A DNA stretch of 22,618 nucleotides, taken from an uncultured Dorea sp. Its GTDB lineage: Bacteria > Bacillota > Clostridia > Lachnospirales > Lachnospiraceae. The notes beneath the pieces were generated by a model. The model saw nothing but the letters and a program-made list of their open reading frames with translations. It did not search any database and had not been told where the DNA came from. Shown piece by piece: positions 15,542-22,618 of this stretch. The position numbers were made by a program, and so were the translations under genes. Numbering within the stretch: the stretch's first letter is position 1; each line of letters begins with the position of its first letter. Location of the stretch: positions 1 through 22,618 of the forward strand of contig CAKRAT010000036.1 in assembly GCA_934295165.1 (NCBI GenBank), given 5' to 3'.

Positions 15542-16422
15542 CTTTCTTCCGCTGGAATCAGATCCGATACCACATGAACCTTGCTGATCTGTCCTGGAAA
15601 ATCTGTTTCTTTTGTATTTTTCTCAGATATATGCTTCTCCGACATATACTTCTTTGATATATGTTTCTTTGATACATACCTCTCTGATAATCTCTTTCCA
15701 ATATCTTCCGCAAGTTGTATTGCCGTCCATTTCTGTTCCTCTGTATCAGCCTGATTCAGCACCACCTGATATTCCATATCATCCGTCACACATTTGCGTC
15801 CCGCACTCTTGCTTACCGCAAGTGTTACAATATCCTCTGGACACAGGATATCTTCCCCTGTCTTTCCAAGGATTTTCTCCACTTCCCCGATACGGAAGCA
15901 CACATCTTTTATCTTCTGTCCAATCGCACACATCCCGTAGACATTCAGAACAATATCCGTCTTCTCGCAGATCACTGGTTCATGTCCTGCAGGTGCTTTC
16001 ACCGGAAAATGCTTTGCCCCGTCCGCTTCCAGAAGCAGCAGTACTGGCTCCCTGCATATTTCTTCCATAAACTCCTCCGGAAATGACGCAAGCTTTCCTT
16101 GCCGGATCTCACGCCCCATCCATACAGCTCCATAATCCGACAGCTTCTGCCGGAAGATTTCCAGCGACGGTTCTCCCAGAAAATATCCGGCATTCAACTT
16201 TTGGATATGTGTCGTTGTCGAGACTACACACGGGATTCTTTCAGCGCAGGTTTCCATGCACTCCCGAAGCATTGTACGGATTACCGTTGTCTTTCCACCG
16301 CCTCCGACGACAGATACTATCTTATGAAAATCTTTTTTATAAAAATCTTCTTTATAAATTCCAACAGCCTGGCATAAACTGCCAGGCTCTTTCCATTCAC
16401 CATTTGTATAACTTTTTATCAT
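15535..16422 (-). CDS. yqeC: Selenium/molybdenum cofactor maturation protein YqeC
   Basis: P-loop protein of the YqeC family, which travels with YqeB in genomes that have selenium-dependent molybdenum hydroxylases; its exact reaction is unknown. The Walker A motif IVSVVGGGGKTTVIRTML is at about 35-52. The family signature LLEADGAKHFPVKAPAGHEP is at about 130-150. STTTHI near residue 70 is also typical. Near the C-terminus a four-copy 5-residue repeat (HISKK/YMSEK type) is inserted. The gene lies 7 nt after the permease stop and overlaps yqeB by 7 nt, so the set is one operon. The start ATG has only a weak ribosome site and is likely translated by coupling. A perfect hairpin lies in codons 12-19. 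Confidence 0.88.
   Translation of the reverse strand: MIKSYTNGEWKEPGSLCQAVGIYKEDFYKKDFHKIVSVVGGGGKTTVIRTMLRECMETCAERIPCVVSTTTHIQKLNAGYFLGEPSLEIFRQKLSDYGAVWMGREIRQGKLASFPEEFMEEICREPVLLLLEADGAKHFPVKAPAGHEPVICEKTDIVLNVYGMCAIGQKIKDVCFRIGEVEKILGKTGEDILCPEDIVTLAVSKSAGRKCVTDDMEYQVVLNQADTEEQKWTAIQLAEDIGKRLSERYVSKKHISKKYMSEKHISEKNTKETDFPGQISKVHVVSDLIPAEERW
15619..15678. repeat. Four 15-bp tandem repeats inside yqeC
   Basis: Four in-frame 15-bp units encode, in protein order, YVSKK, HISKK, YMSEK and HISEK. They are diverged at third positions and between Lys/Glu, so they are not a fresh expansion. They form a charged linker between the core of YqeC and its last strand. Confidence 0.7.
16366..16388 (-). 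promoter_or_regulatory. Perfect hairpin in the first codons of yqeC
   Basis: AGCCTGGCA-GTTTA-TGCCAGGCT on the minus strand: a 9-bp GC-rich stem with a 5-nt loop, about 35 nt inside yqeC. No T-run follows at once, so it is not a standard terminator. It may tune expression between the permease and downstream genes, or protect mRNA ends after processing. Confidence 0.35.
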
Positions 16423-16429
16423 ATATGAA

Positions 16430-17773
16430 TTATTTCTCAGCTTTCTTCTGCGTTCTCGGAAGTGTTAAGTTTAACACAATTGCTACGATCGTTGCAAGTA
16501 CCACCGGTGATTTTCCGAAGATTGTGGTTACCCATTCCGGAAACTGTGCCAGAGACGCATTGGCCTGTGTCACGCCCATTCCGACTGCAACTGCAAGTCC
16601 TACAACCGTTGTATTACGGAAGTCCATCGGCTCCGTTGTGATCAGTTTGATACCCGTCATTGTGATTGATGCAAATACGGAAATCGTCGCACCGCCAAGC
16701 ACACAGTAAGGAATTGTTGTCAGTAAAGAAGAAAACTTCGGAATCAGTCCTGCTGCCAGTAAGATCACAGCTGCCATTCCCATTACCACACGGCTGACTA
16801 CCTTTGTTGTAGAGACAATACCTACGTTCTGGCTGTATGTTGCTGTCGGAAGTCCTCCAAAAAATGCACATACAATGTTACTGATACCATAACCCACGAT
16901 TCCACCTGTCAGTTCTTCATCTGTCGGCATACGATCCATAGAACCGGTTGTCGTCGCAGAAAAGTCTCCGATGGCCTGTACCGCATTAATCGCGAACAGA
17001 ATTCCGATGGCCACACATGCCGATGGCTCGAATTTAATACCGAAATGCATCGGTTTTGGAAGTTGGAAGAAAGATGCTGCTGCAACCGATGAAAAATCTA
17101 CCATTCCAAAGAATAATGCTACTATATATCCTCCGACAATTCCAATCAGGATAGATGCAAGCTTCCATACACCTTTTCCATAATGATTCAGAAGCGTTAC
17201 AATAATCAATGTAATGACCGCTACCAGCCAATTCTGCCATGAACCATATGTCTTGCTGCTTGCTCCTCCTGCCATATAGTTAATTGCTGTCGGATACAGG
17301 GAAAGTCCGATAGAGAACACAACCGTTCCCGTAATCAGCGGTGGGAAAAACTTACGGATTCTTTTAATATTCAGACCAACCAATAATGCGATCACACCGC
17401 CGGCAATCTGCGCCCCCAGAATCGTTGCAATATCAAAATCCGATGCGATTGCCTGCATACTCGGAACATATGCGAAACTGATTCCCATCATAACCGGAAG
17501 CGCCGATCCGATACGGAAACTTTTTGCCTTTATAAAAGGAAATAACTGCAGCAATGTAGTCAATGCCGACATCACCAGCGCAGCCTGTATCAAAATAACG
17601 GAATCTTCCTGTGAAAGCCCTGCCACACCTGCAACAATGATCGATGGTGTCACACATCCGACGATCATCGCAAGTACATGCTGGATTGCAAGCGGCAGTG
17701 CCTGTCCGATAGAAGGTTTTCCGTAAAAATCAAATAATGCCTGATCCATTTGTTTTGGTTCTTTTGTACTCAT
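16430..17773 (-). CDS. Xanthine/uracil permease (NCS2 family)
   Basis: Nucleobase:cation symporter-2 with about 12-14 hydrophobic segments, 447 residues, the usual size. The N-terminal QALPLAIQHVLAMIVGCVTP is typical. AIGDFSATTTGSMDR matches the substrate-binding helix region of UraA/UapA-like carriers. The family motif QNxGxxxxTK is present as QNVGIVSTTK. Xanthine or uric acid uptake is favoured over uracil by the context: the next genes mature selenium-dependent molybdenum hydroxylases, a group that includes xanthine dehydrogenase. I chose the ATG at 17773, which has GGGAGGA 5 nt upstream; the frame is open 24 codons further but lacks a start signal there. It is the first gene of the five-gene operon and has a structured leader. 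Confidence 0.9.
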   Translation of the reverse strand: MSTKEPKQMDQALFDFYGKPSIGQALPLAIQHVLAMIVGCVTPSIIVAGVAGLSQEDSVILIQAALVMSALTTLLQLFPFIKAKSFRIGSALPVMMGISFAYVPSMQAIASDFDIATILGAQIAGGVIALLVGLNIKRIRKFFPPLITGTVVFSIGLSLYPTAINYMAGGASSKTYGSWQNWLVAVITLIIVTLLNHYGKGVWKLASILIGIVGGYIVALFFGMVDFSSVAAASFFQLPKPMHFGIKFEPSACVAIGILFAINAVQAIGDFSATTTGSMDRMPTDEELTGGIVGYGISNIVCAFFGGLPTATYSQNVGIVSTTKVVSRVVMGMAAVILLAAGLIPKFSSLLTTIPYCVLGGATISVFASITMTGIKLITTEPMDFRNTTVVGLAVAVGMGVTQANASLAQFPEWVTTIFGKSPVVLATIVAIVLNLTLPRTQKKAEK

Positions 17774-17804
17774 ATATATCCTCCCGTGTACATTTTGCAT
17801 ACAT

Positions 17805-17829
17805 AGAATCTGCCACTGGGGCAGTTTCT
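17805..17829 (-). promoter_or_regulatory. Stem-loop in the leader of the xanthine permease
   Basis: On the minus strand AGAAACTGCC-CCAGT-GGCAGATTCT forms a 10-bp stem with one A-A mismatch, about 30 nt before the start. Flanking TGCAT/ATGCA arms (17796-17800 and 17834-17838) could form a lower stem. It does not match the purine riboswitch core. It may be a regulatory leader or only a 5' stabilising hairpin. Confidence 0.4.
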
Positions 17830-17866
17830 TACGAATGCATTGCAATTCAGTTTTTCAACTTAAAAT

Positions 17867-17872
17867 ATTATA
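17867..17872 (-). promoter_or_regulatory. -10 box of the permease operon
   Basis: A perfect TATAAT on the minus strand, about 95 bp upstream of the permease start, in an A/T-rich tract. The -35 position (TACCAA) is poor. The gap 17774-18052 is the divergent control region of the permease operon and pepD and holds no gene. Confidence 0.4.
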
Positions 17873-18006
17873 TATTTTTCTGCTTTTTTTTGGTAGACCT
17901 GTAGTTATTGAATGTTTTAATAAAACCTTATAAGCTATGGTTATTAGAGCTATTACATTCCGTTATATACGCATTACATTTTATCATGATAAAGTGTTAA
18001 AATTCA

Positions 18007-18015
18007 TGGTACAAT
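18007..18015 (+). promoter_or_regulatory. Extended -10 promoter of pepD
   Basis: TGG-TACAAT: an extended -10 with one mismatch to TATAAT. It lies 38 bp upstream of the pepD start, leaving a short leader that contains the GGAGG site. Confidence 0.5.
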
Positions 18016-18052
18016 GACAGATAGAGACTAGAGACAAACGGAGGAATGAACA

Positions 18053-19501
18053 ATGGGAATTTTGTCTAATATTGAACCAAAAGAAGTATTTCAGTACTTC
18101 GAAGAACTGAGTATGGTGCCAAGAAGTACTTTCCACACAAAAAAAATCAGTGATTTTTGTGTAGAATTTGCGAAAGCTCACAATCTGGAGTATATTCAGG
18201 ATGAAGTGAACAACGTTATCATCAAAAAACCTGGTACTGCCGGATATGAGGACAGTGATCCGGTCATCATCCAGGGACATCTGGATATGGTCGCTACCAA
18301 AACTACCGACAGCGATCACGATTTTGAGAATGATCCGCTAGACCTTTTTGTAGATGGTGATCTGATTGGAGCAAAGAACACTACTCTCGGCGGTGACGAC
18401 GGTATCGCAGTTGCTTACGCTATGGCAATCCTTGCCAGTACAGATATCCCTCATCCACCAATCGAAGCTGTATTCACAGTTGATGAAGAGATCGGTATGG
18501 GCGGTGCGCATCATCTGGATACATCCGTATTAAAAGGAAATATCTGCCTGAACATTGATTCTGAGATTGAAGGTGTTATGACAGTCGGATGTGCCGGCGG
18601 ATATATTTATGATGCTTTTATTCCGATTGAATGGAGTGAAGAAAGCGGAACAAAGATGACAATCTCTGTTTCCGATCTTCAGGGCGGACATTCCGGTGCT
18701 GAGATTCAGAAACAACTTGGAAATGCACACAAGATCATGGGACGCGTCCTGTATGCGCTTGCAAAAGATTACGATTTTAACATTGTAAGTATAAACGGTG
18801 GAAATGCAGCAAATGTAATCGCACAGTACAATACAGCAGAGATCATCGCAGATTCTTCACAGGTTCAGGCCATTACTGATGCCGTTGCAGAACTGGAAGC
18901 AACAATTTCCGCTGAATTTGCCGGACAGGAACCAACGCTTTCCCTGAAAGCCACTTCCGGGGACGAGACATCCTTAAAAGCATTTGATGCAAATACCACC
19001 TCACATGTAATCGGATTCCTGTATGGAGCGATCGACGGTGTACAGTGCTATGACCGCGCATTTCCTACAGCTGTAGAATCATCCCTGAACACAGGTATTG
19101 TGGAAACTACAGAAGATACTGTAAAGATTAAATTCCAGGTCAGAAGCTCTGTCGCTACCAAGTTAGACGATATGCAGAACAAACTGGATCTTGCAACCGA
19201 TCTTGCAGGCGCATCCCGTGAGATCTCTGGGGAATACCCGGCATGGAGTTATAATGCAGATTCTGTAATCCGTCCTAAGGCAATTGAACTCTACAAAGAA
19301 ATGTTCGGAAAAGAGCCTACTGTTGAGACAACTCACGGCGGACTGGAATGCGGAATCTTATATGGCAAGAAAAATGATCTTGATATCATCTCTTTCGGTC
19401 CGGATCTTACAGGTGTACATACTTATAACGAACGTGTACATATTGCATCCACACAGCGTATGTGGGAATACCTGAAAGAACTTTTAAAAGTATGTAAATA
19501 A
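18053..19501 (+). CDS. pepD: Aminoacyl-histidine dipeptidase (M20 metallopeptidase, PepD)
   Basis: Cytosolic Zn-dependent dipeptidase that cleaves Xaa-His and other dipeptides. The 482-residue length is typical. Metal and catalytic residues are visible in order: GHLDMV (His76, with Asp78), GGDDGIAVA (Asp115), DEEIGMGG (Glu145 catalytic, Glu146 ligand), CLNIDSE (Asp169) and a late His in the VHTYNERVHIAS segment. The dimerisation lid domain (about 190-400) and THGGLECGILYGKK near the end are also characteristic. The ATG follows ACGGAGG by 7 nt. It stands alone, divergent from the permease operon, and ends at a strong terminator. Confidence 0.95.
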   Translation: MGILSNIEPKEVFQYFEELSMVPRSTFHTKKISDFCVEFAKAHNLEYIQDEVNNVIIKKPGTAGYEDSDPVIIQGHLDMVATKTTDSDHDFENDPLDLFVDGDLIGAKNTTLGGDDGIAVAYAMAILASTDIPHPPIEAVFTVDEEIGMGGAHHLDTSVLKGNICLNIDSEIEGVMTVGCAGGYIYDAFIPIEWSEESGTKMTISVSDLQGGHSGAEIQKQLGNAHKIMGRVLYALAKDYDFNIVSINGGNAANVIAQYNTAEIIADSSQVQAITDAVAELEATISAEFAGQEPTLSLKATSGDETSLKAFDANTTSHVIGFLYGAIDGVQCYDRAFPTAVESSLNTGIVETTEDTVKIKFQVRSSVATKLDDMQNKLDLATDLAGASREISGEYPAWSYNADSVIRPKAIELYKEMFGKEPTVETTHGGLECGILYGKKNDLDIISFGPDLTGVHTYNERVHIASTQRMWEYLKELLKVCK

Positions 19502-19503
19502 AG

Positions 19504-19746
19504 TTAGGCATAAATAAAACGCAGAAAATAGTATGAAAATAAGAAATCATTTTCTTCTCTCATACGTTTCTGCGTTTTGTTATACTTAATTTTTTTGTAT
19601 TCTTGAAATCCAATAGCCTGAAGGAATTCTCGCAAGCCTTCTAATTTTTCATCGCATGCTCCATAGCAGACAACACGATGAAAATACATCATCTGCATGA
19701 AATTCAGACACTTCTGTTCTTTCCATTGCAATTTTCCTGCAGACAT
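19504..19746 (-). CDS. Unrecognised small open frame, doubtful
   Basis: An 80-codon frame that includes a Cys- and Met-rich part (NFMQMMYFHRVVCYGACDEK) and LREFLQAIGFQEYKK. I do not recognise it. Its last third is made of the pepD terminator hairpin, there is no ribosome site before the ATG, and it starts right after the terminator of the minus-strand cell-wall gene. It is probably either non-coding or the remnant of a gene whose end was replaced. Confidence 0.2.
   Translation of the reverse strand: MSAGKLQWKEQKCLNFMQMMYFHRVVCYGACDEKLEGLREFLQAIGFQEYKKIKYNKTQKRMREENDFLFSYYFLRFIYA
19516..19578 (+). terminator. Terminator after pepD
   Basis: AAAACGCAGAAA (19516-19527) pairs perfectly with TTTCTGCGTTTT (19567-19578); GTATGA / TCATAC extends the stem inside. 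T-runs follow on the plus strand. Confidence 0.85.
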
Positions 19747-19758
19747 ATAATGTCTGAA

Positions 19759-19800
19759 AAAGGTAGTTTTTCAATAATGACTCTTTGAAAAACTACCTTT
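19759..19800 (-). terminator. Terminator after the NlpC/P60 gene
   Basis: A perfect 16-bp inverted repeat AAAGGTAGTTTTTCAA / TTGAAAAACTACCTTT with a 10-nt loop, 22 nt past the stop on the minus strand; the minus-strand right arm runs into TTTTT. Confidence 0.85.
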
Positions 19801-19822
19801 GAAAATTCTTTACATCGTTATT

Positions 19823-22171
19823 TTATTTTACAAGATATACATCTGCGTTCGTTGTGCCTAAAGCTAATGCTTCCGCATGACTGTTCACATAGATATCTAT
19901 ATGGTTTCCTTTGATTGCACCTCCACAGTCTTCTGCAGTGAATACATGACCACCGATGATAACTTTTGTTCCATACGGAATCACATTTGGATCTACTGCT
20001 ATCGTCTGCCCCTCTACTACAGGTGTTCCTGTCGCAGTAATACCATCTGCTTTATTACAGCAAATTTCACATGCACAATAATATGTAATCTGGAAATTAC
20101 CAAGATTCTGTCCATACATCTCATTGGTAGCGTTCACATTGCCAATTCCACCGCCGGCGAGAGTATAATTATCATTGATAATCCTTGTTGCCCATACAGC
20201 ATTCTTTGTATTGACCTTTCCTTCGATAATTCCAAGCTTTGTACTTGCTGCTTCTATCGTTTTTCCGTCTCCTGCATACATAACTACATGATATACATGT
20301 CCCTCTTTTGCATAAAAGATCAAATCACCCGGCTGAGCATCTTCCACCGAAATCTTTGTTCCATACTGGCTCTGATCCTCTGCTGTTCTCGGGAGTTCAT
20401 ATCCATACTGTTTGTAAATCTGCTGAACAAATCCGGAACAATCTGCTCCTTCTGTCAGACTTGTGCCGCCCCATACATACGGATTACCGATAAACTGTGA
20501 AGCAAACTGTAATACAGACTCTCTGATTTCACCATCCGGTGTTCCTTCTTTTACAGATGATAATGTATAATATAATGCATCATTTTCTTCCGGTTTCACA
20601 GTCTCAGCTGCCGTCTGATAGCTCTCCTCTCCATTGGCTTCAATCTGCTGTTTTGTCTCGTCACTATAATCCAGATACTGCTGTTCAACAAATCCTCTTA
20701 CATCTCCGGATTCTACATATACCCAGTCAGAATCTTTGTCCGCAAGGATATAGCATAACTGTCCCTGCTTCATAGTACCTACGGTTTTTGCATCAGCATT
20801 TTTTTCTTCTTTAACATTTAGCGTGCCTGTTCCAATCTGTGCATTTATCAGCGCACAATCTTTCTCTGCCAATGTTGAATTCACCGTTGCACGCAGATAT
20901 GTGTATGCCTGATTATCCTTTGCTTCAACCGTTGCTTTTGCAGTTTTCGCAGTTCCTTCAATTCCTGTATATTCTGTTCCGTTTTTCTCTGCTTTTTTCT
21001 GTGCTTTTGTCTGATAAACATCCAGCAGTTCCTGTGCTGCATCTTCTGTATAAACCTCGGATGCTTTTACAAAACCTCTTACATTTCCAGACTCAACATA
21101 AAGCCATCCGTTTTCTTCCTCTTTCAGGATATAGAGCAGACCATCCTGTGATAATGTTCCTACCGCACGGACTTTTTCATCCAACTGCTGTGCTGCAAGT
21201 GTTGCGTCCACGCCTGCCTGTTCCATATTTTTTCTTTCTTCCATGGCCTTTTGCAAGTCTCTAACAGCCTTTTGCTTTGCTTTTTTAAATGTTTTATTTT
21301 TAATTTTTGATGATTTTTTCTTTGCTGTTTTTTTAGATTTTTTCTTTAATTTTTCTGCATCTTTTCTGGCATTTGCAATATTATTCTCTGTTGCCTCTAT
21401 ATCGTTTCCATCAACATTTTCCGGAATTGCTTCGCGGATATTGATCTTACTTTTTGCAAATGCATACTTTCTTGCAACTGTCCAGAACCGAAAATCTTCC
21501 AGTATCTGTGGTAATTTCACAATCTGCTGTTTTGCAACAAGTGCCGCATTACTTTCTGCACTCTTCGTTGTATCTGCTGCTGTTGTCTGCTGTGTAGTAT
21601 CTGCCTGATCTGTTGTGTCCGGTGCTGCCGGTGTAACAGATGTATCCGGTGTTGCCGGTGCTGCCGGCGCTGCCGGCGTATCCGGCGTTGCCGGTGTGTC
21701 TGGTGTTGCCGGTGTATCCGGCGTTGCCGGTGTGTCTGGTGTTGCCGGTGTGTCTGGTGTCGTTGGAATCTCGTCTACTCTTTCTCCCGTAACCGGATCC
21801 ACTTTCTTTCCATTCACAGTATCGATCAGATACTGTGTCTCTTCATCCAGTCTTACTTCCCCGTTCTGAATCATACCCATTACTGTATCTGACACATCCG
21901 TAAGTGTATCATTTCCGTCTACTGATTTTGCCTGGATTCTTTCTGTCTGCACTTCTCCATTCTGCACTTCTCCGGTCTGCACTTCTCCATTCTGTGTTTG
22001 TCCGGCTGCTTCAACAGCTTCTGTATTCTGTATATCAGAAGCTCCATCTGCAAGTGCTGAAGCAGGTGTTCCTATCATCAGTCCTGCCGCCATAATTCCT
22101 GCAAGTGCTTTTATTCCCAATCTTTTTGCCACTTTAATATTTCTCAGTCTCAAATTCTGTCTCCTTTCCAT
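19823..22171 (-). CDS. Secreted cell-wall enzyme: SH3 domains, NlpC/P60 peptidase and 3D domain
   Basis: A 782-residue exported protein. A signal peptide (KVAKRLGIKALAGIMAAGLM, cleavage likely after ALA near 41) is followed by GEVQ repeats (62-80), a TPDTPA repeat (138-167) and a Thr/Ala-rich linker. A first SH3b domain (about 233-375) is split by a Lys-rich insertion; a second is at about 420-500 (LNVKEEKNADAKTVGTM...WVYVESGDVRGFV). The NlpC/P60 peptidase (about 545-665) has Cys578 in EGADCSGFVQQIY and His628 in GHVYHVVMY; such enzymes cut stem peptides of peptidoglycan. The C-terminus (about 690-782) is a 3D domain with Asp727, Asp748 and Asp759 (AVDPNVIPYG, TAEDCGG, GNHIDIYV), as in lytic transglycosylase-like Rpf/YabE proteins. 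No sortase motif is seen. The ATG has only a weak AAAGG upstream; a TTG at 22153 has AAGGAG 7 nt before it and may be the real start. Confidence 0.92.
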   Translation of the reverse strand: MERRQNLRLRNIKVAKRLGIKALAGIMAAGLMIGTPASALADGASDIQNTEAVEAAGQTQNGEVQTGEVQNGEVQTERIQAKSVDGNDTLTDVSDTVMGMIQNGEVRLDEETQYLIDTVNGKKVDPVTGERVDEIPTTPDTPATPDTPATPDTPATPDTPATPDTPAAPAAPATPDTSVTPAAPDTTDQADTTQQTTAADTTKSAESNAALVAKQQIVKLPQILEDFRFWTVARKYAFAKSKINIREAIPENVDGNDIEATENNIANARKDAEKLKKKSKKTAKKKSSKIKNKTFKKAKQKAVRDLQKAMEERKNMEQAGVDATLAAQQLDEKVRAVGTLSQDGLLYILKEEENGWLYVESGNVRGFVKASEVYTEDAAQELLDVYQTKAQKKAEKNGTEYTGIEGTAKTAKATVEAKDNQAYTYLRATVNSTLAEKDCALINAQIGTGTLNVKEEKNADAKTVGTMKQGQLCYILADKDSDWVYVESGDVRGFVEQQYLDYSDETKQQIEANGEESYQTAAETVKPEENDALYYTLSSVKEGTPDGEIRESVLQFASQFIGNPYVWGGTSLTEGADCSGFVQQIYKQYGYELPRTAEDQSQYGTKISVEDAQPGDLIFYAKEGHVYHVVMYAGDGKTIEAASTKLGIIEGKVNTKNAVWATRIINDNYTLAGGGIGNVNATNEMYGQNLGNFQITYYCACEICCNKADGITATGTPVVEGQTIAVDPNVIPYGTKVIIGGHVFTAEDCGGAIKGNHIDIYVNSHAEALALGTTNADVYLVK
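21671..21760. repeat. 18-bp tandem repeats coding TPDTPA
   Basis: Five in-frame 18-bp units encode TPDTPA. Units alternate between two near-identical DNA types (GTATCCGGCGTTGCCGGT and GTGTCTGGTGTTGCCGGT on the plus strand), which suggests duplication of two-unit blocks. Diverged units (AAPAAPATPDTSV) follow. Length is likely to vary between strains. Confidence 0.85.
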
Positions 22172-22237
22172 GCAAGCCTTTTTCTATATAACAGGATTTC
22201 CCCCTTTTACCTATATATCAGCATGTATCTATTTCAA

Positions 22238-22243
22238 TTATAC
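22238..22243 (-). promoter_or_regulatory. -10 box of the NlpC/P60 gene
   Basis: A perfect TATAAT on the minus strand, with a TGGAAA -35 candidate 18 bp upstream. The leader would be about 60 nt. The gap 22172-22396 otherwise holds only this promoter and the glyA terminator. Confidence 0.45.
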
Positions 22244-22335
22244 TCCTTTATTTTCCAAATTTCCATAGTTCTTAAAGGTTTATTTCTATCAAATACACAA
22301 ACATTCCATTAGCCTTTCATCATTTAAATATATGA

Positions 22336-22366
22336 AAAAGAAGCTGCCATCCCGGCAGCTTCTTTT
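22336..22366 (-). terminator. Terminator after glyA
   Basis: AAAAGAAGCTGCC / GGCAGCTTCTTTT, a perfect 13-bp stem with a 5-nt loop, 30 nt past the glyA stop, A- and T-flanked on both sides. Confidence 0.9.
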
Positions 22367-22396
22367 GTGTTTTATCTTATTCTCTTTTACCGATTC

Positions 22397-22618
22397 TTAC
22401 ATATCCAGAGGATATTTTGTAGTCAGTGCTGCAACCATCCCTTTAACCTTCTCGATGTTATCCTCACTCTGAAGAACTAGTGCGATGCACTCTGCGATCA
22501 CATCCATGTCTTCTTCTTTTAATCCTCTTGTTGTAACTGCAGGTGTTCCAAGTCTGACACCACTTGTCACGAACGGAGATCTTGGATCGTTCGGCACCGT
22601 ATTCTTGTTGCATGTGAT
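22397..22618 (-). CDS. glyA: Serine hydroxymethyltransferase, C-terminal part
   Basis: The last 73 codons of the PLP enzyme that converts serine and tetrahydrofolate to glycine and methylene-tetrahydrofolate. The visible sequence [20 protein letters not shown] followed by [18 protein letters not shown] is a hallmark of the GlyA C-terminal domain; the Arg in SGVRLGTPA binds the substrate carboxylate. The rest, with the PLP lysine, lies beyond the right edge. It ends with a strong terminator. Confidence 0.96.
   Translation of the reverse strand: MTCNKNTVPNDPRSPFVTSGVRLGTPAVTTRGLKEEDMDVIAECIALVLQSEDNIEKVKGMVAALTTKYPLDM

Noticed and set aside
17774..17920. Purine riboswitch before the xanthine permease
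   Set aside because: I could not find the conserved three-way-junction core; only a local GTCTACC-like string is present, upstream of the likely transcription start.
21671..21767. Possible CRISPR-like array
   Set aside because: The 18-bp units are contiguous with no spacers and are in frame with the protein repeat.
21615..21869. Plus-strand open frame rich in Gly-Val-Ala repeats
   Set aside because: It is the antisense of the TPDTPA repeat in the cell-wall gene; no ribosome site or independent support.

Overview
The window looks like a chromosomal segment of an anaerobic, low-GC Firmicute, most likely a Lachnospiraceae-type gut clostridium. Clues are strong AGGAGG-type ribosome sites, AT-rich gaps between genes, and the gene set: an iron-type alcohol dehydrogenase, a formate/nitrite channel, a BirA-controlled lone bioB, selenium/molybdenum hydroxylase maturation genes, a xanthine permease, and a secreted NlpC/P60 enzyme with TPDTPA repeats. 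The family-level placement is an inference from gene style, not from a marker-gene search.

Layout. 1-353: 5' end of an iron-containing alcohol dehydrogenase (minus). 542-2074: eroded ABC-transporter pseudogene (minus). 2138-3216: BirA-type operators and bioB (plus). 3214-3423: a ~210-bp giant palindrome that joins the stop codons of two convergent genes. 3421-3600: small Cys-rich protein (minus). 3856-4695: FNT-family channel (plus). 4870-5046: VOC-protein remnant (minus). 5191-6135: voltage-gated-type K+ channel (plus). 6191-6802: cytidylate-kinase-like protein (minus). 6918-10237: three-gene SPFH / zinc-ribbon / TPM operon (minus) resembling Bacillus ydjI-ydjG-ydjH, with no pspA next to it. 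10262-11873: a graveyard of fragments (Rpn-type C-terminus, RhuM, DUF5655-like, an hsdS piece on the opposite strand, a PIN-like protein). 11904-17773: a tight minus-strand operon running xanthine permease, YqeC, YqeB-MocA fusion, RsmH-type methyltransferase, RlmD-type methyltransferase. 18053-19501: pepD (plus). 19823-22171: secreted SH3/NlpC-P60/3D cell-wall enzyme (minus). 22397-22618: 3' end of glyA (minus).

How the genes may work together. The permease-YqeC-YqeB/MocA block fits purine/xanthine uptake coupled to maturation of a selenium-dependent molybdenum hydroxylase encoded elsewhere; the two rRNA methyltransferases at the end of the operon are a less expected addition. The SPFH/zinc-ribbon/TPM trio is best read as a membrane-associated envelope-stress module. 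The rest of the window is housekeeping metabolism, transport and cell-wall remodelling.

The most unusual observations are the stop-to-stop giant palindrome after bioB, the mosaic of defence-linked gene fragments at 10.3-11.9 kb, the PspA-less YdjGHI-like operon, and a long lysine-rich insertion that splits an SH3 domain of the cell-wall enzyme. I see no tRNA, rRNA, CRISPR array or intact mobile element.
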